NCBI GenBank assembly: GCA_022844125.1
Contig: JALHMI010000008.1
Location: forward strand, 186,001 to 250,000
DNA from: Pirellulales bacterium
GTDB taxonomy: Bacteria; Planctomycetota; Planctomycetia; Pirellulales; PALSA-1355
Direction of reading: 5' to 3'
DNA length: 64,000 bases
Positions 34,577 through 42,000 of the stretch are shown piece after piece. Every line of letters starts with the position of its first letter. Within the stretch, counting starts at the first letter, position 1. The notes below the pieces were generated by a model, which was given only the letters and a program-made list of their open reading frames with translations, was not told the origin of the DNA and did no database searches. The position numbers were made by a program, and so were the translations under genes.

Positions 34577-35245
34577 ATGCCGACACTGATTGCGCTGTTG
34601 TTTCTGCCGCTGGCGATCATCGTGGCGCAGCTCGCGCTGGGTGCGACCGGCGGGCTAGCCAATGGCATCTACAAGCTGGCGTTCATCATTCCGCCGGTGA
34701 TCTACTGCCGCGTGCATGGCATCCGCATTGGTCGCGATATCTTCCGCTGGCAGAATTGGCGCAACGACCTGGGCCTGGCCATGCTGCTGGGACCGGTAGC
34801 GGCGGCGGTGTTCCTGGGGCTGTACGCCGTGCTCGGGCCGCTGGTGATCGACAAGCAGGCGATCGCCGCGAAGATCCACCAGCAGTTCAGCGTCTCGGCC
34901 GGCACCGTGCTGCTCATCGCGCCGTTCACGATCCTCATCAACTCGCTGGTCGAGGAGTTTTTCTATCGCGGGTTTGCCTTCGGGCTGATCGCCTCGCGGC
35001 GGCCGGTGCTAGGCACGCTGCTGCCGGCGGCCGTATTCACGGTGCAGCACCTGATGTTCGCCTACCATTGGGTCGGCCCGGGTATGATTGCGCTAGGCGT
35101 CGTGGCGCTATTCGTGTTCTCACTGATCGCGCAGGCCTTGTACGCCAAGGCCGACAGCATCGTGGCGCCGTGGATCGTACACATCTTTGGCGACCTGGCG
35201 ATGATGGCGATCGCGCTGGAATTGGTGTCGCTCGGCGACGGTTGA
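34577..35245 (+). CDS. CPBP family intramembrane metalloprotease
   Basis: Encodes 222 aa from ATG 34577 (MPTLIALLFLPLAIIVAQ), with GGGAG upstream; a GTG at 34559 is an alternative. Six to seven membrane helices are visible. Conserved CPBP/Abi motifs are EEFFYRGFAFGLI (E-E-x-x-x-R), FTVQHLMFAYHW (His) and IVHIFGDLAMMAI (His plus acidic residue), which together bind the catalytic metal in Rce1-like glutamic proteases. Members process prenylated proteins, bacteriocins or anti-sigma factors; none can be specified here. It lies after the YugP-like peptidase, suggesting two co-regulated membrane proteases. Confidence 0.9.
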   Translation: MPTLIALLFLPLAIIVAQLALGATGGLANGIYKLAFIIPPVIYCRVHGIRIGRDIFRWQNWRNDLGLAMLLGPVAAAVFLGLYAVLGPLVIDKQAIAAKIHQQFSVSAGTVLLIAPFTILINSLVEEFFYRGFAFGLIASRRPVLGTLLPAAVFTVQHLMFAYHWVGPGMIALGVVALFVFSLIAQALYAKADSIVAPWIVHIFGDLAMMAIALELVSLGDG

Positions 35246-35293
35246 GAGCGCAGATAGAAGCCGCTCTCAGGCAGAAAAAAGAAGAATGATGCC

Positions 35294-36106
35294 CTACGCC
35301 CGCAGCAACAGTTCGCCGCGGCCGACGGTCACTTCGTCGCCGTGATAGGTTTGGTAGCTCGCATCCAGCAGCGAGCGTGAGAACGGATAGCCGAGCTGTT
35401 CGAGTTCGCGCAGCACGAGCGTCATAATCAGCAGCTTGTCGCTCGCGCCCCGGCGGAATGTCGGCAAGATTCGCGGCGGCCGGTCGCCCAACAGGCCAAT
35501 CGTCCCGCGGCGCATACCCGCGCCGGTCCGGAAGCCGGCTTCGCCAAAGACCAGGATCGTGCCGGCGATCATATTGATGCCGGCGAAGTCGCCGCAGCCA
35601 CCCGCGGCGATCAGGCCGCGACGCATCGAGTGGCCGATCTCGTTGCCGACCGTGCCGTGAACCAGCAGCGTGCCACCGGTCATCCCGCGCCGGCTGCCGC
35701 GATAGGCTGCTCCGACAAGGTTGCCGGCCGAGCCGCGAATGTGGATCAGTCCGCCGCGCATCTCCCCGGCGGCCCAATCGCCGGCATCGCCGCTGGCGTA
35801 AATCGCGCCGCCTTGCATTTCGCTGCCCAAATGGCGGCCGGCAGGGCCTTCGATGCGAATCGTCCCCGCGCTCATCTTGGCGCCGATCCAGTGTACACCT
35901 GCCAGATCGCCCGTGAGCTCGATCTGCATGTCCGCCGCGTCTCCTTCGATGCGGAACAGCTCGCCGAGCGGCACCTGCCGATTGCCCACAAACGAGGTGA
36001 GCCGCTCGATCTCGGCCAGCTTCAACTCGCGCAGCGCGTCGGGCGCGAAGCCTTTCAGCTCCACGGGCACGGCGTGCGTTTGCAGGTAGGTTAGTCGAAG
36101 CGGCAT
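35294..36106 (-). CDS. fhcC: Formylmethanofuran dehydrogenase subunit C homologue (formyltransferase/hydrolase complex)
   Basis: Encodes 270 aa. It consists mostly of right-handed beta-helix repeats: GDLAGVHWIGAKMSAGTIRIEG, HLGSEMQGGAIYASGDAGDWAAGEMRGG, and GDFAGINMIAGTILVFGEAG, as in FwdC/FhcC and the glutamate synthase C-terminal domain. In bacteria FhcC belongs to the FhcABCD complex of the tetrahydromethanopterin-linked C1 pathway, which transfers and hydrolyses the formyl group to formate. The other fhc genes are not in this window. It is divergent from the molybdenum cofactor gene at 36210. Confidence 0.92.
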   Translation of the reverse strand: MPLRLTYLQTHAVPVELKGFAPDALRELKLAEIERLTSFVGNRQVPLGELFRIEGDAADMQIELTGDLAGVHWIGAKMSAGTIRIEGPAGRHLGSEMQGGAIYASGDAGDWAAGEMRGGLIHIRGSAGNLVGAAYRGSRRGMTGGTLLVHGTVGNEIGHSMRRGLIAAGGCGDFAGINMIAGTILVFGEAGFRTGAGMRRGTIGLLGDRPPRILPTFRRGASDKLLIMTLVLRELEQLGYPFSRSLLDASYQTYHGDEVTVGRGELLLRA

Positions 36107-36209
36107 TGGGTGCGGCGATTGGCGAGCGTTCCAGTATGGACCGGCGGTCGATTATAATCTGGGCTCGCTTCCAGCCCCACTCAAAAGTAAGCCACTCACC
36201 GCACCTGCT

Positions 36210-36863
36210 ATGAATTCACGCGGCGGCATCATTCTCTGCGGCGGCCAAAGCACCCGAATGGGCGCGCCCAAGGCGTGGCTGCCGTTCGGCGAAGAACCGA
36301 TGCTCGCGCGCGGGGTGCGGTTGGTGAGTGAGGTGTGTGCGCCGATCGTGGTCGTACGCTCGAATGCCGAGCAGGCGCTCCCCCCCCTGCCCTCTGGCGT
36401 GATCTTCACCGAGGATCGTCAACCGAATCGTGGTCCGCTGGAAGGTCTGGCGGCGGGATTGGCCGCCCTGCCAGTTGACGTGGAAGCCGCATTCGTCACC
36501 ACCTGCGACGCGCCGCTGATCAGGCCTGCGTTTATCGAACGACTCTTCGAACTGCTGGGCGACCACTCGGCCGCCGTGCCCGTCACCGAGGGCTTCGTCC
36601 ATCCGCTGTCGGCCGTGTATCGCACCAGTATTCTCGATCTGGTCGAGGAGCTGCTGGCGAGCGATCGGCAGCGGCCGTCGCTACTGATTGATTGTGTGGC
36701 GTCGAGACGCGTCGAACCTGCGGAATTGGTCGGCGTCGATCCGCAACTCGACTCCCTCAAGAATCTCAACCATCCGGCCGAGTATCTCGCCGCGCTCGCC
36801 CGCGCCGGGTTTCGCGCACCGGCCGATTTCGTGGACCAACTTGCGATCAGGAATGTTGAATGA
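36210..36863 (+). CDS. mobA: Molybdenum cofactor guanylyltransferase (MobA)
   Basis: Encodes 217 aa. The N-terminus GGIILCGGQSTRMGAPKAWLPFG is the nucleotidyltransferase signature LxGGxSxRMGxxK. GPLEGLAAGLAAL and AAFVTTCDAPLIRPAFIERL (metal-binding Asp) follow in the family order. MobA attaches GMP to molybdopterin to form the guanine dinucleotide cofactor. It overlaps the next gene (a sulfatase) by ATGA and lies head-to-head with fhcC, 103 nt apart. The bacterial Fhc complex is generally thought not to need the molybdopterin cofactor, so the adjacency to fhcC may be coincidental or historical. Confidence 0.92.
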   Translation: MNSRGGIILCGGQSTRMGAPKAWLPFGEEPMLARGVRLVSEVCAPIVVVRSNAEQALPPLPSGVIFTEDRQPNRGPLEGLAAGLAALPVDVEAAFVTTCDAPLIRPAFIERLFELLGDHSAAVPVTEGFVHPLSAVYRTSILDLVEELLASDRQRPSLLIDCVASRRVEPAELVGVDPQLDSLKNLNHPAEYLAALARAGFRAPADFVDQLAIRNVE

Positions 36864-38380
36864 ACGATCATCTCCGCGCTATCCTGACCTCAGTCGTCCT
36901 GCTGCTGGTCGTAATTTTCGGCCGCGAAGGTGCCGCTCGCGAACAGCGGCCGCCCAACGTGCTGGTGATTTGCGCTGACGACCATGCCGCGTACGTCACC
37001 GGCTGCTACGACAACGGTCAGGTGCGCACGCCAAACATCGATCGGCTGGCCGCCGGAGGCATCCGCTTCGAGCACGCCTACTGCAATTCGCCAGTCTGCA
37101 CTGCCTCGCGGCAATCGTTTCTGTGCGGCCGCTATCCGCGCTCGATCGGCGTAACGGAACTCAAGACGCCGCTGCCAGAGAGCGAAGTCACGATGGCCGA
37201 GACGCTCAAGCTGGCGGGCTTCGACACGGCGTCGATCGGCAAGATGCACTTCAATAGCGATCTGAAGCACGGCTTCGACCTGCGGCTCGACGCGCCGCAG
37301 TACCGCCAGTGGCTGCGCATGCAGCCGACGCTGCCAACGCCCGAGGGAGTGCTGGTGCAGCCGCCGTGGCGACCGTTCAAAGATCCTGCGCGGATCTGGC
37401 TGAACGCCGAGGCCCGGCCGATCGACGTGCCGGAGGCGCAGATGGATGGTACCTGGTACGCCGAGCGCGCCGCGGAGTACATCACGGCCGAACGGGCGAA
37501 GCCGTACTTCCTGATGGTCAGCTTCTACCAGCCGCATTCGCCGTACCAGTTTCCGCTCGAGTATCGGGGCAAGTACGATCCGGCGTCGTTTGACGTTCCG
37601 CCGGTGGGGCCGGAGGACGAGAACCAGATTCCGGCGCAGTTTCGCGACCTCACGGACAGCGAGAAGCAAGGGATCAATGCCGCCTACTACACCGCCACCG
37701 AGTTCATGGACTCCTGCGTCGGTCGGGTGCTCGACGCGCTCGATCGCTCGGGCCAGGCCGACAACACGATCGTGGTTTACCTAGGCGATCACGGCTACAT
37801 GCTCGGCCAGCATGGCCGCTTCGAAAAGCATTGCAGCTACGAAGAGGCCGTGCGCGTGCCACTCGTGATTCGCTATCCAAATCGCATCGGCGCGGGGCGG
37901 ATGACGCACGCCTATGTGGAGCTGGTCGACCTGGTGCCGACGATCTACAACCTTTGCGAGTACAACTCGACCGCGCCGCTGCAAGGCCAGAGCCTGATCG
38001 AGCTGTTGGATGGCAAGATCACGCAGCATCGCGAGCACGTGATCGTCGAGTACGCCCAGAACGACGAGGTGATGATTCGCGATCGACACTGGAAGCTCGT
38101 CTACGAGCGGAACGCGCGGCGACGGACGGACGGCTATGACATCGAGCGTCCGATCAAGTCGAACCTGGTCCGCCTGTTCGATCTGCACAGCGACCCGGCC
38201 GAGATGCACAATGTCGCCGCCGATCCGGCAAATGCCGAACGCGTGGTCACAATGCTACGACTGCTGGCGGATCATATGATCAAAACTGCCCGGACGCTGG
38301 AAGGCGTGCCGGTTGGATCCGATCCGCTGACGATTCTCGACTACTGTGTGCAGCCGCGGGATGCGCAGGCCCTCAATTGA
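36860..38380 (+). CDS. Sulfatase (secreted)
   Basis: Encodes 506 aa; its ATG overlaps the mobA stop (ATGA). The signal peptide is LRAILTSVVLLLVVIFGREGAAR. Sulfatase landmarks: NVLVICADDHAAYVTGCYDNGQVRTPNIDRLA (metal-binding Asp pair), the active-site motif SPVCTASRQSFLCG, where Cys is the formylglycine precursor (C-x-[P/A]-x-R type), and GDHGYMLGQHGRFEKHCSYEEAVRVPLVI. Predicted to hydrolyse sulfate esters on polysaccharides or lipids in the periplasm. Substrate not predictable. The translational coupling to mobA is unusual. Confidence 0.93.
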   Translation: MNDHLRAILTSVVLLLVVIFGREGAAREQRPPNVLVICADDHAAYVTGCYDNGQVRTPNIDRLAAGGIRFEHAYCNSPVCTASRQSFLCGRYPRSIGVTELKTPLPESEVTMAETLKLAGFDTASIGKMHFNSDLKHGFDLRLDAPQYRQWLRMQPTLPTPEGVLVQPPWRPFKDPARIWLNAEARPIDVPEAQMDGTWYAERAAEYITAERAKPYFLMVSFYQPHSPYQFPLEYRGKYDPASFDVPPVGPEDENQIPAQFRDLTDSEKQGINAAYYTATEFMDSCVGRVLDALDRSGQADNTIVVYLGDHGYMLGQHGRFEKHCSYEEAVRVPLVIRYPNRIGAGRMTHAYVELVDLVPTIYNLCEYNSTAPLQGQSLIELLDGKITQHREHVIVEYAQNDEVMIRDRHWKLVYERNARRRTDGYDIERPIKSNLVRLFDLHSDPAEMHNVAADPANAERVVTMLRLLADHMIKTARTLEGVPVGSDPLTILDYCVQPRDAQALN

Positions 38381-38422
38381 GATGGTCAGGCGGGGTGATT
38401 TGCCGCTGAACAAGGAAGATTT

Positions 38423-38621
38423 ACCGCAGAGGACGCGGAGGAAAAGATAGAGGGGGATGAGAGGAATGAACCACAGATGGACACAAATGAACACAGATGA
38501 AGCGAAAGGCAGTAGTTGGTAGTTGCCAATTATCCTCGCATTGATCCTCTCCTTGCCCAATGTGTTTATCTGAGTTTATCTGTGGTTCTGTTTTTCGTTT
38601 CTCTGCCTTTTCCTCTGCGGT
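38423..38621. repeat. Nested inverted-repeat element (CACAGATG / CGCAGAGG type)
   Basis: ACCGCAGAGGA (38423-38433) is exactly inverted at 38611-38621, and GAACCACAGAT (38468-38478) at 38578-38588. Between the left arms lie direct CACAGATG/CACAAATG/CACAGATG units. A locally lower G+C than the flanks sets it apart. Sequences of this style (GCAGAGGACGC..., CACAGATGAACACAGATG) recur as intergenic elements in many bacterial genomes, which I know only by recollection. It fills the space between two converging genes. Confidence 0.65.
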
Positions 38622-38636
38622 TCATCTATAGTTTTC

Positions 38637-39878
38637 TCATTCGCTCGGCGTGCCGATCGCAATCAGATGCTTCTCGCCGCGGAAGATCAGCTGGCCGTGG
38701 CTCACCGCGGGCGAAGCGTAGCTGTACTCGCCGAGCTTGTTCTCGGCCACGATGTCCAGCTTTTCGCCGGGGCGGATCACGGTCGTGTTCCCTTCGTCGG
38801 ACGTGAAGTACACGAGCCCTTCGACGACCACGGGTGAACTCGAGTAGTGCGTGCCGATCCGCTCCATCCACAGTCGCTCGCCGCTCTGCGCCTCAAAGCA
38901 ACTCGCTACCCCGCCGTCGCTGACCACCAGGAAGTAATTGCCCACGGCCGCAGGCGACGGCACATAGCTGGCTCCCTTCCTGGTGCGCCAGGCAATGTGC
39001 GTGTGGGTCACGTTGCCCGTGCCGTCCGGGCGCACGGCCATCATGTGCAGCTCCGGAAAGCCGGCGGTCAGGAACAAGAGGTCGAGCTCCGGGTTGTAGA
39101 CGATCGAGGCCACGAACTGATCGGTCGGGCCGTCGATGATCCAGTGCCTGTGGCCGCTCCGCGGATCGTAGCTGGCGACGCACTTTGAACCCGAGAGGAT
39201 GAGCTGCGTGCGCCCGCCGATCTCGCGAATGATCGGCGTCACGTAGCTGCGGGTCTTGTTCTCGCGTTCGGTTTTCCAGCGCTGCTGGCCGGTCGCTTTG
39301 TCGAGCGCCACTAGGTAGGCGTCGCCGTCGTGATCGCCGTTGACGATCACCGTGTCTTCGAATAGCACGGGACAACTGCAATAGCCGTGTTTGCTGGAGA
39401 ATCCTCCTGGCCGAACCATCCACTGCTGCTTGCCGCTGTAGTCGTACGCCGCGACGACCATCTCGGCCTGGTCGAGAAACGTGACGTACACGAACTTTCC
39501 GTCCGTGGCCGGCGTGCTCGAGGCAAAGCTGTTCAAAATGTGCTTGTCTTCGAGCGGAGCTTCGAGCACGACACGCTGCCAGAGCTCTTTGCCGTTCGTG
39601 CGGTCGTAGCAAACCAGCACTCGCTGCTTTGCTTCTTCCAGGCAGGTGGCAATGAAGATCCGGTCGTCCCACACCACCGGCGAAGCATGCCCTTTGCCGG
39701 GAACCTCGACTTTCCAGGCGATGTTCTCCTCTGGGCTCCACTTCGTCGCAATGCCGGTCTCCTGACTCGTGCCGTCTCCGCGCGGCCCGCGCCAGCCAGG
39801 CCAGTTTTCAGCATGAGCGAGAGAGCACGTCACGAGGGCGAGCAAGATTGCGGCTGCCAGACGACAAAGCGCGAGCAT
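38637..39878 (-). CDS. Secreted PQQ-like beta-propeller protein
   Basis: Encodes 413 aa with signal peptide MLALCRLAAAILLALVTCSLAHA. The first mature residues ENWPGWRGPRGDGTSQETG are typical of planctomycete PQQ-propeller proteins. Blades follow: VLVCYDRTNGKELWQRV, AYLVALDKATGQQRWKTE, CVASYDPRSGHRHWIIDG, ASCFEAQSGERLWMERIG, and the closing blade RGEKHLIAIGTPSE. No PQQ-dehydrogenase catalytic motif is visible, so it is more likely a BamB-like structural propeller of the periplasm. It faces away from the permease at 40097. Confidence 0.9.
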   Translation of the reverse strand: MLALCRLAAAILLALVTCSLAHAENWPGWRGPRGDGTSQETGIATKWSPEENIAWKVEVPGKGHASPVVWDDRIFIATCLEEAKQRVLVCYDRTNGKELWQRVVLEAPLEDKHILNSFASSTPATDGKFVYVTFLDQAEMVVAAYDYSGKQQWMVRPGGFSSKHGYCSCPVLFEDTVIVNGDHDGDAYLVALDKATGQQRWKTERENKTRSYVTPIIREIGGRTQLILSGSKCVASYDPRSGHRHWIIDGPTDQFVASIVYNPELDLLFLTAGFPELHMMAVRPDGTGNVTHTHIAWRTRKGASYVPSPAAVGNYFLVVSDGGVASCFEAQSGERLWMERIGTHYSSSPVVVEGLVYFTSDEGNTTVIRPGEKLDIVAENKLGEYSYASPAVSHGQLIFRGEKHLIAIGTPSE

Positions 39879-40096
39879 CGAATAATTCTCCCACTCAGAA
39901 AGCTTGGCCGGGGATGCGGTGGCGGGGATATCGCGGTGTTTCCCTCAGCATGCGGACATTGTATCAGCTGGAAATGGCCGCAGGCAGCGGTCCCAAGCAA
40001 TCTGGTGGCTCGGCCTCTCTGGTCTTTGCCGCGGCTCACAAGGCGGGTAATCTTGTGACATCCATTCCCTACGTTTTCCACCATCCGTTTGGCTCC

Positions 40097-41899
40097 ATGT
40101 TTGAACTCTCCTGGGCGAATAGCCCTGTATCGCCGGCCAATTTCACGTTGTCCGTCGTGGCGCTGGTGTTCGTCCTGCTGATCTTCAGCAGCCTGACTCC
40201 CGACGTGATCCTGATCGGCGCGGTCGTAATCCTGCTGCTGACCGGCGTGATCGACGCCAATCAAGCTCTCTCGGGCCTTTCGAACGAGGGCATGGTCACG
40301 ATCGCCGTGCTGTTCGTCGTGGGTGCCGCCGTGCGCGAAACCGGTGCCGTCGACTTCATTGCCAGCCGCATGCTCGGCCGGCCGAAAACGGCCGAACGGG
40401 CGATCGCCCGGATGATGTTTCCCACGATGGTGCTCAGCGCCGTGATGAACAACACGCCGCTGGTGGCGATGATGATTCCGGCGGTCAACGACTGGGCTCG
40501 CACCGCGCGGATTTCGGTTTCGAAACTGATGATTCCGCTGAGCTACGCCGCGATTCTCGGCGGCACCTGCACCCTGATCGGCACCAGCACCAACCTGGTT
40601 GTCCGCGGCATGCTGCTCAAGGCCGAACCGGACGGCCCCGGCATTGGCATGTTCGACATCTCGTGGGTGGGCGTTCCGTCGGCCCTCGCCGGCGGGTTGT
40701 TCATCATCCTGACCAGTCGCTGGCTGTTGCCCGACCGACGCGCTGCGATCAGCATGACCGACGACGCCCGCGAATACACGGTCGAGATGCAAGTCCCGCA
40801 GGATAGCCCACTGGTGGGCAAGACGATCGAAGCGGCCGGACTGCGGCATCTGCCGGGCGTGTACCTGGCCGAGATCGATCGCGACGGCATGAGCATTCCG
40901 GCCGTGTCGCCGCAGGAAGTGCTGCGCGGCGGCGACCGCTTGCTGTTCGTCGGCATCATCGAATCGGTGGTCGACCTGCAGCGGATGCGGGGCCTGCTGC
41001 CAGCCGCCAACCAGGTCTCCAAGCTCTCCTCGCCGCGGCCGCAGCGGTGCCTGATCGAAGCCGTGGTGTCGAACAGTTGCCCCCTGATCGGTAAGACCAT
41101 CCGCGACGGGCGGTTTCGCAACGTCTATAACGCCGTCGTGGTAGCCGTGGCCCGCAACGGCGAGCGGCTGCACATGAAAATCGGCGACATCGTGCTGCGT
41201 CCGGGCGATACGCTGCTGGTCGAGGCGCATCCTTCTTTCGCCGATCAGCAGCGCAACAGTCGCGACTTCTTCCTGGTCAGCCGGCTGGAAGGCACCAGTC
41301 CCCCGCGTCACGATCGGGCCTGGATCGCGATCGCGATTCTGGCCGGGATGGTCACGCTGGTGACGCTTGAATGGCTGCCGATGCTGCAAGCCGCACTGCT
41401 GGCGGCGGCGGCGCTGCTGATGACTCGCTGCGTGAACATCGACACCGCGCGGCGCAGCATCGACTGGGAAGTGCTGCTGGCGATCGCCGCTTCGCTGTCG
41501 TTGGGGCTGGCCATCGAGTCGACCGAAGCCGCCAAGCAGATCGCAGAGCGAACCGTAGCCCTGGCGGACGGCAACCCCTGGATCACGCTGGCGATCATCT
41601 ACTTCGTGACGTTGATCGTGACCGAACTGGTGACGAACAACGCCGCGGCCGCGCTGATGTTTCCGTTCGCCCTGACCACGGCCGGCCAGCTTGGCGTCAG
41701 CTACATGCCGTTCATGATCGCGATCATGATGGCCGCCAGCGCCGGCTTTGCCACCCCGATCGGCTACCAGACGAACCTGATGGTTTATGGCCCCGGCGGC
41801 TACAAGTTCAGCGACTACCTGCGGATCGGCGTCCCGCTCGACATCCTGATCGGCATCATCACGATCCTGCTGGCGCCGTTGGCGTTTCCGTTTCGGTAA
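40097..41899 (+). CDS. SLC13-type permease with two central TrkA-C (RCK_C) domains
   Basis: Encodes 600 aa from ATG 40097 (MFELSWANSPVSPANFTLSV); a frame opening continues upstream to 39848 but overlaps the divergent gene and lacks membrane character. Helices flank MNNTPLVAMMIPAVNDWAR and GTCTLIGTSTNLVVRGMLL. The central residues about 225-380 hold two RCK_C modules (EMQVPQDSPLVGKTIEAAG...GGDRLLFVG; EAVVSNSCPLIGKTIRDGR...RPGDTLLVE). The second helix block has VTNNAAAALMFPFALT and GFATPIGYQTNLMVYGPGGY. Probably a sodium-coupled anion (sulfate or dicarboxylate) transporter gated by a cytoplasmic ligand. Confidence 0.9.
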   Translation: MFELSWANSPVSPANFTLSVVALVFVLLIFSSLTPDVILIGAVVILLLTGVIDANQALSGLSNEGMVTIAVLFVVGAAVRETGAVDFIASRMLGRPKTAERAIARMMFPTMVLSAVMNNTPLVAMMIPAVNDWARTARISVSKLMIPLSYAAILGGTCTLIGTSTNLVVRGMLLKAEPDGPGIGMFDISWVGVPSALAGGLFIILTSRWLLPDRRAAISMTDDAREYTVEMQVPQDSPLVGKTIEAAGLRHLPGVYLAEIDRDGMSIPAVSPQEVLRGGDRLLFVGIIESVVDLQRMRGLLPAANQVSKLSSPRPQRCLIEAVVSNSCPLIGKTIRDGRFRNVYNAVVVAVARNGERLHMKIGDIVLRPGDTLLVEAHPSFADQQRNSRDFFLVSRLEGTSPPRHDRAWIAIAILAGMVTLVTLEWLPMLQAALLAAAALLMTRCVNIDTARRSIDWEVLLAIAASLSLGLAIESTEAAKQIAERTVALADGNPWITLAIIYFVTLIVTELVTNNAAAALMFPFALTTAGQLGVSYMPFMIAIMMAASAGFATPIGYQTNLMVYGPGGYKFSDYLRIGVPLDILIGIITILLAPLAFPFR

Positions 41900-41955
41900 C
41901 GACTGCGGGCCCTTCAACGTCATTCGCGACTGATGTTGTTCGCTTGCCGCTGCCG

Positions 41956-41981
41956 ATATAGTATACACATGTGTACTATAT
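41956..41981 (+). promoter_or_regulatory. Palindrome upstream of the helicase gene, possible operator
   Basis: TACACATGTGTA (41964-41975) is a perfect 12-bp palindrome, flanked by ATATAG on the left (41956-41961, plus an extra TA) and CTATAT on the right (41976-41981). It lies 19-45 nt upstream of ATG 42001, in an AT-rich patch inside GC-rich DNA, and would overlap the promoter or the first transcribed bases. No known repressor is assigned. Confidence 0.5.
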
Positions 41982-42000
41982 GCCAACGGAGGGCACTTAC

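Noticed and set aside
39830-41986. 718-codon open frame on the minus strand opposite the permease gene
   Set aside because: It is Arg/His/Gln/Asp-rich with no hydrophobic core or motif, exactly antisense to a clear SLC13 permease; a product of GC-rich codon bias.
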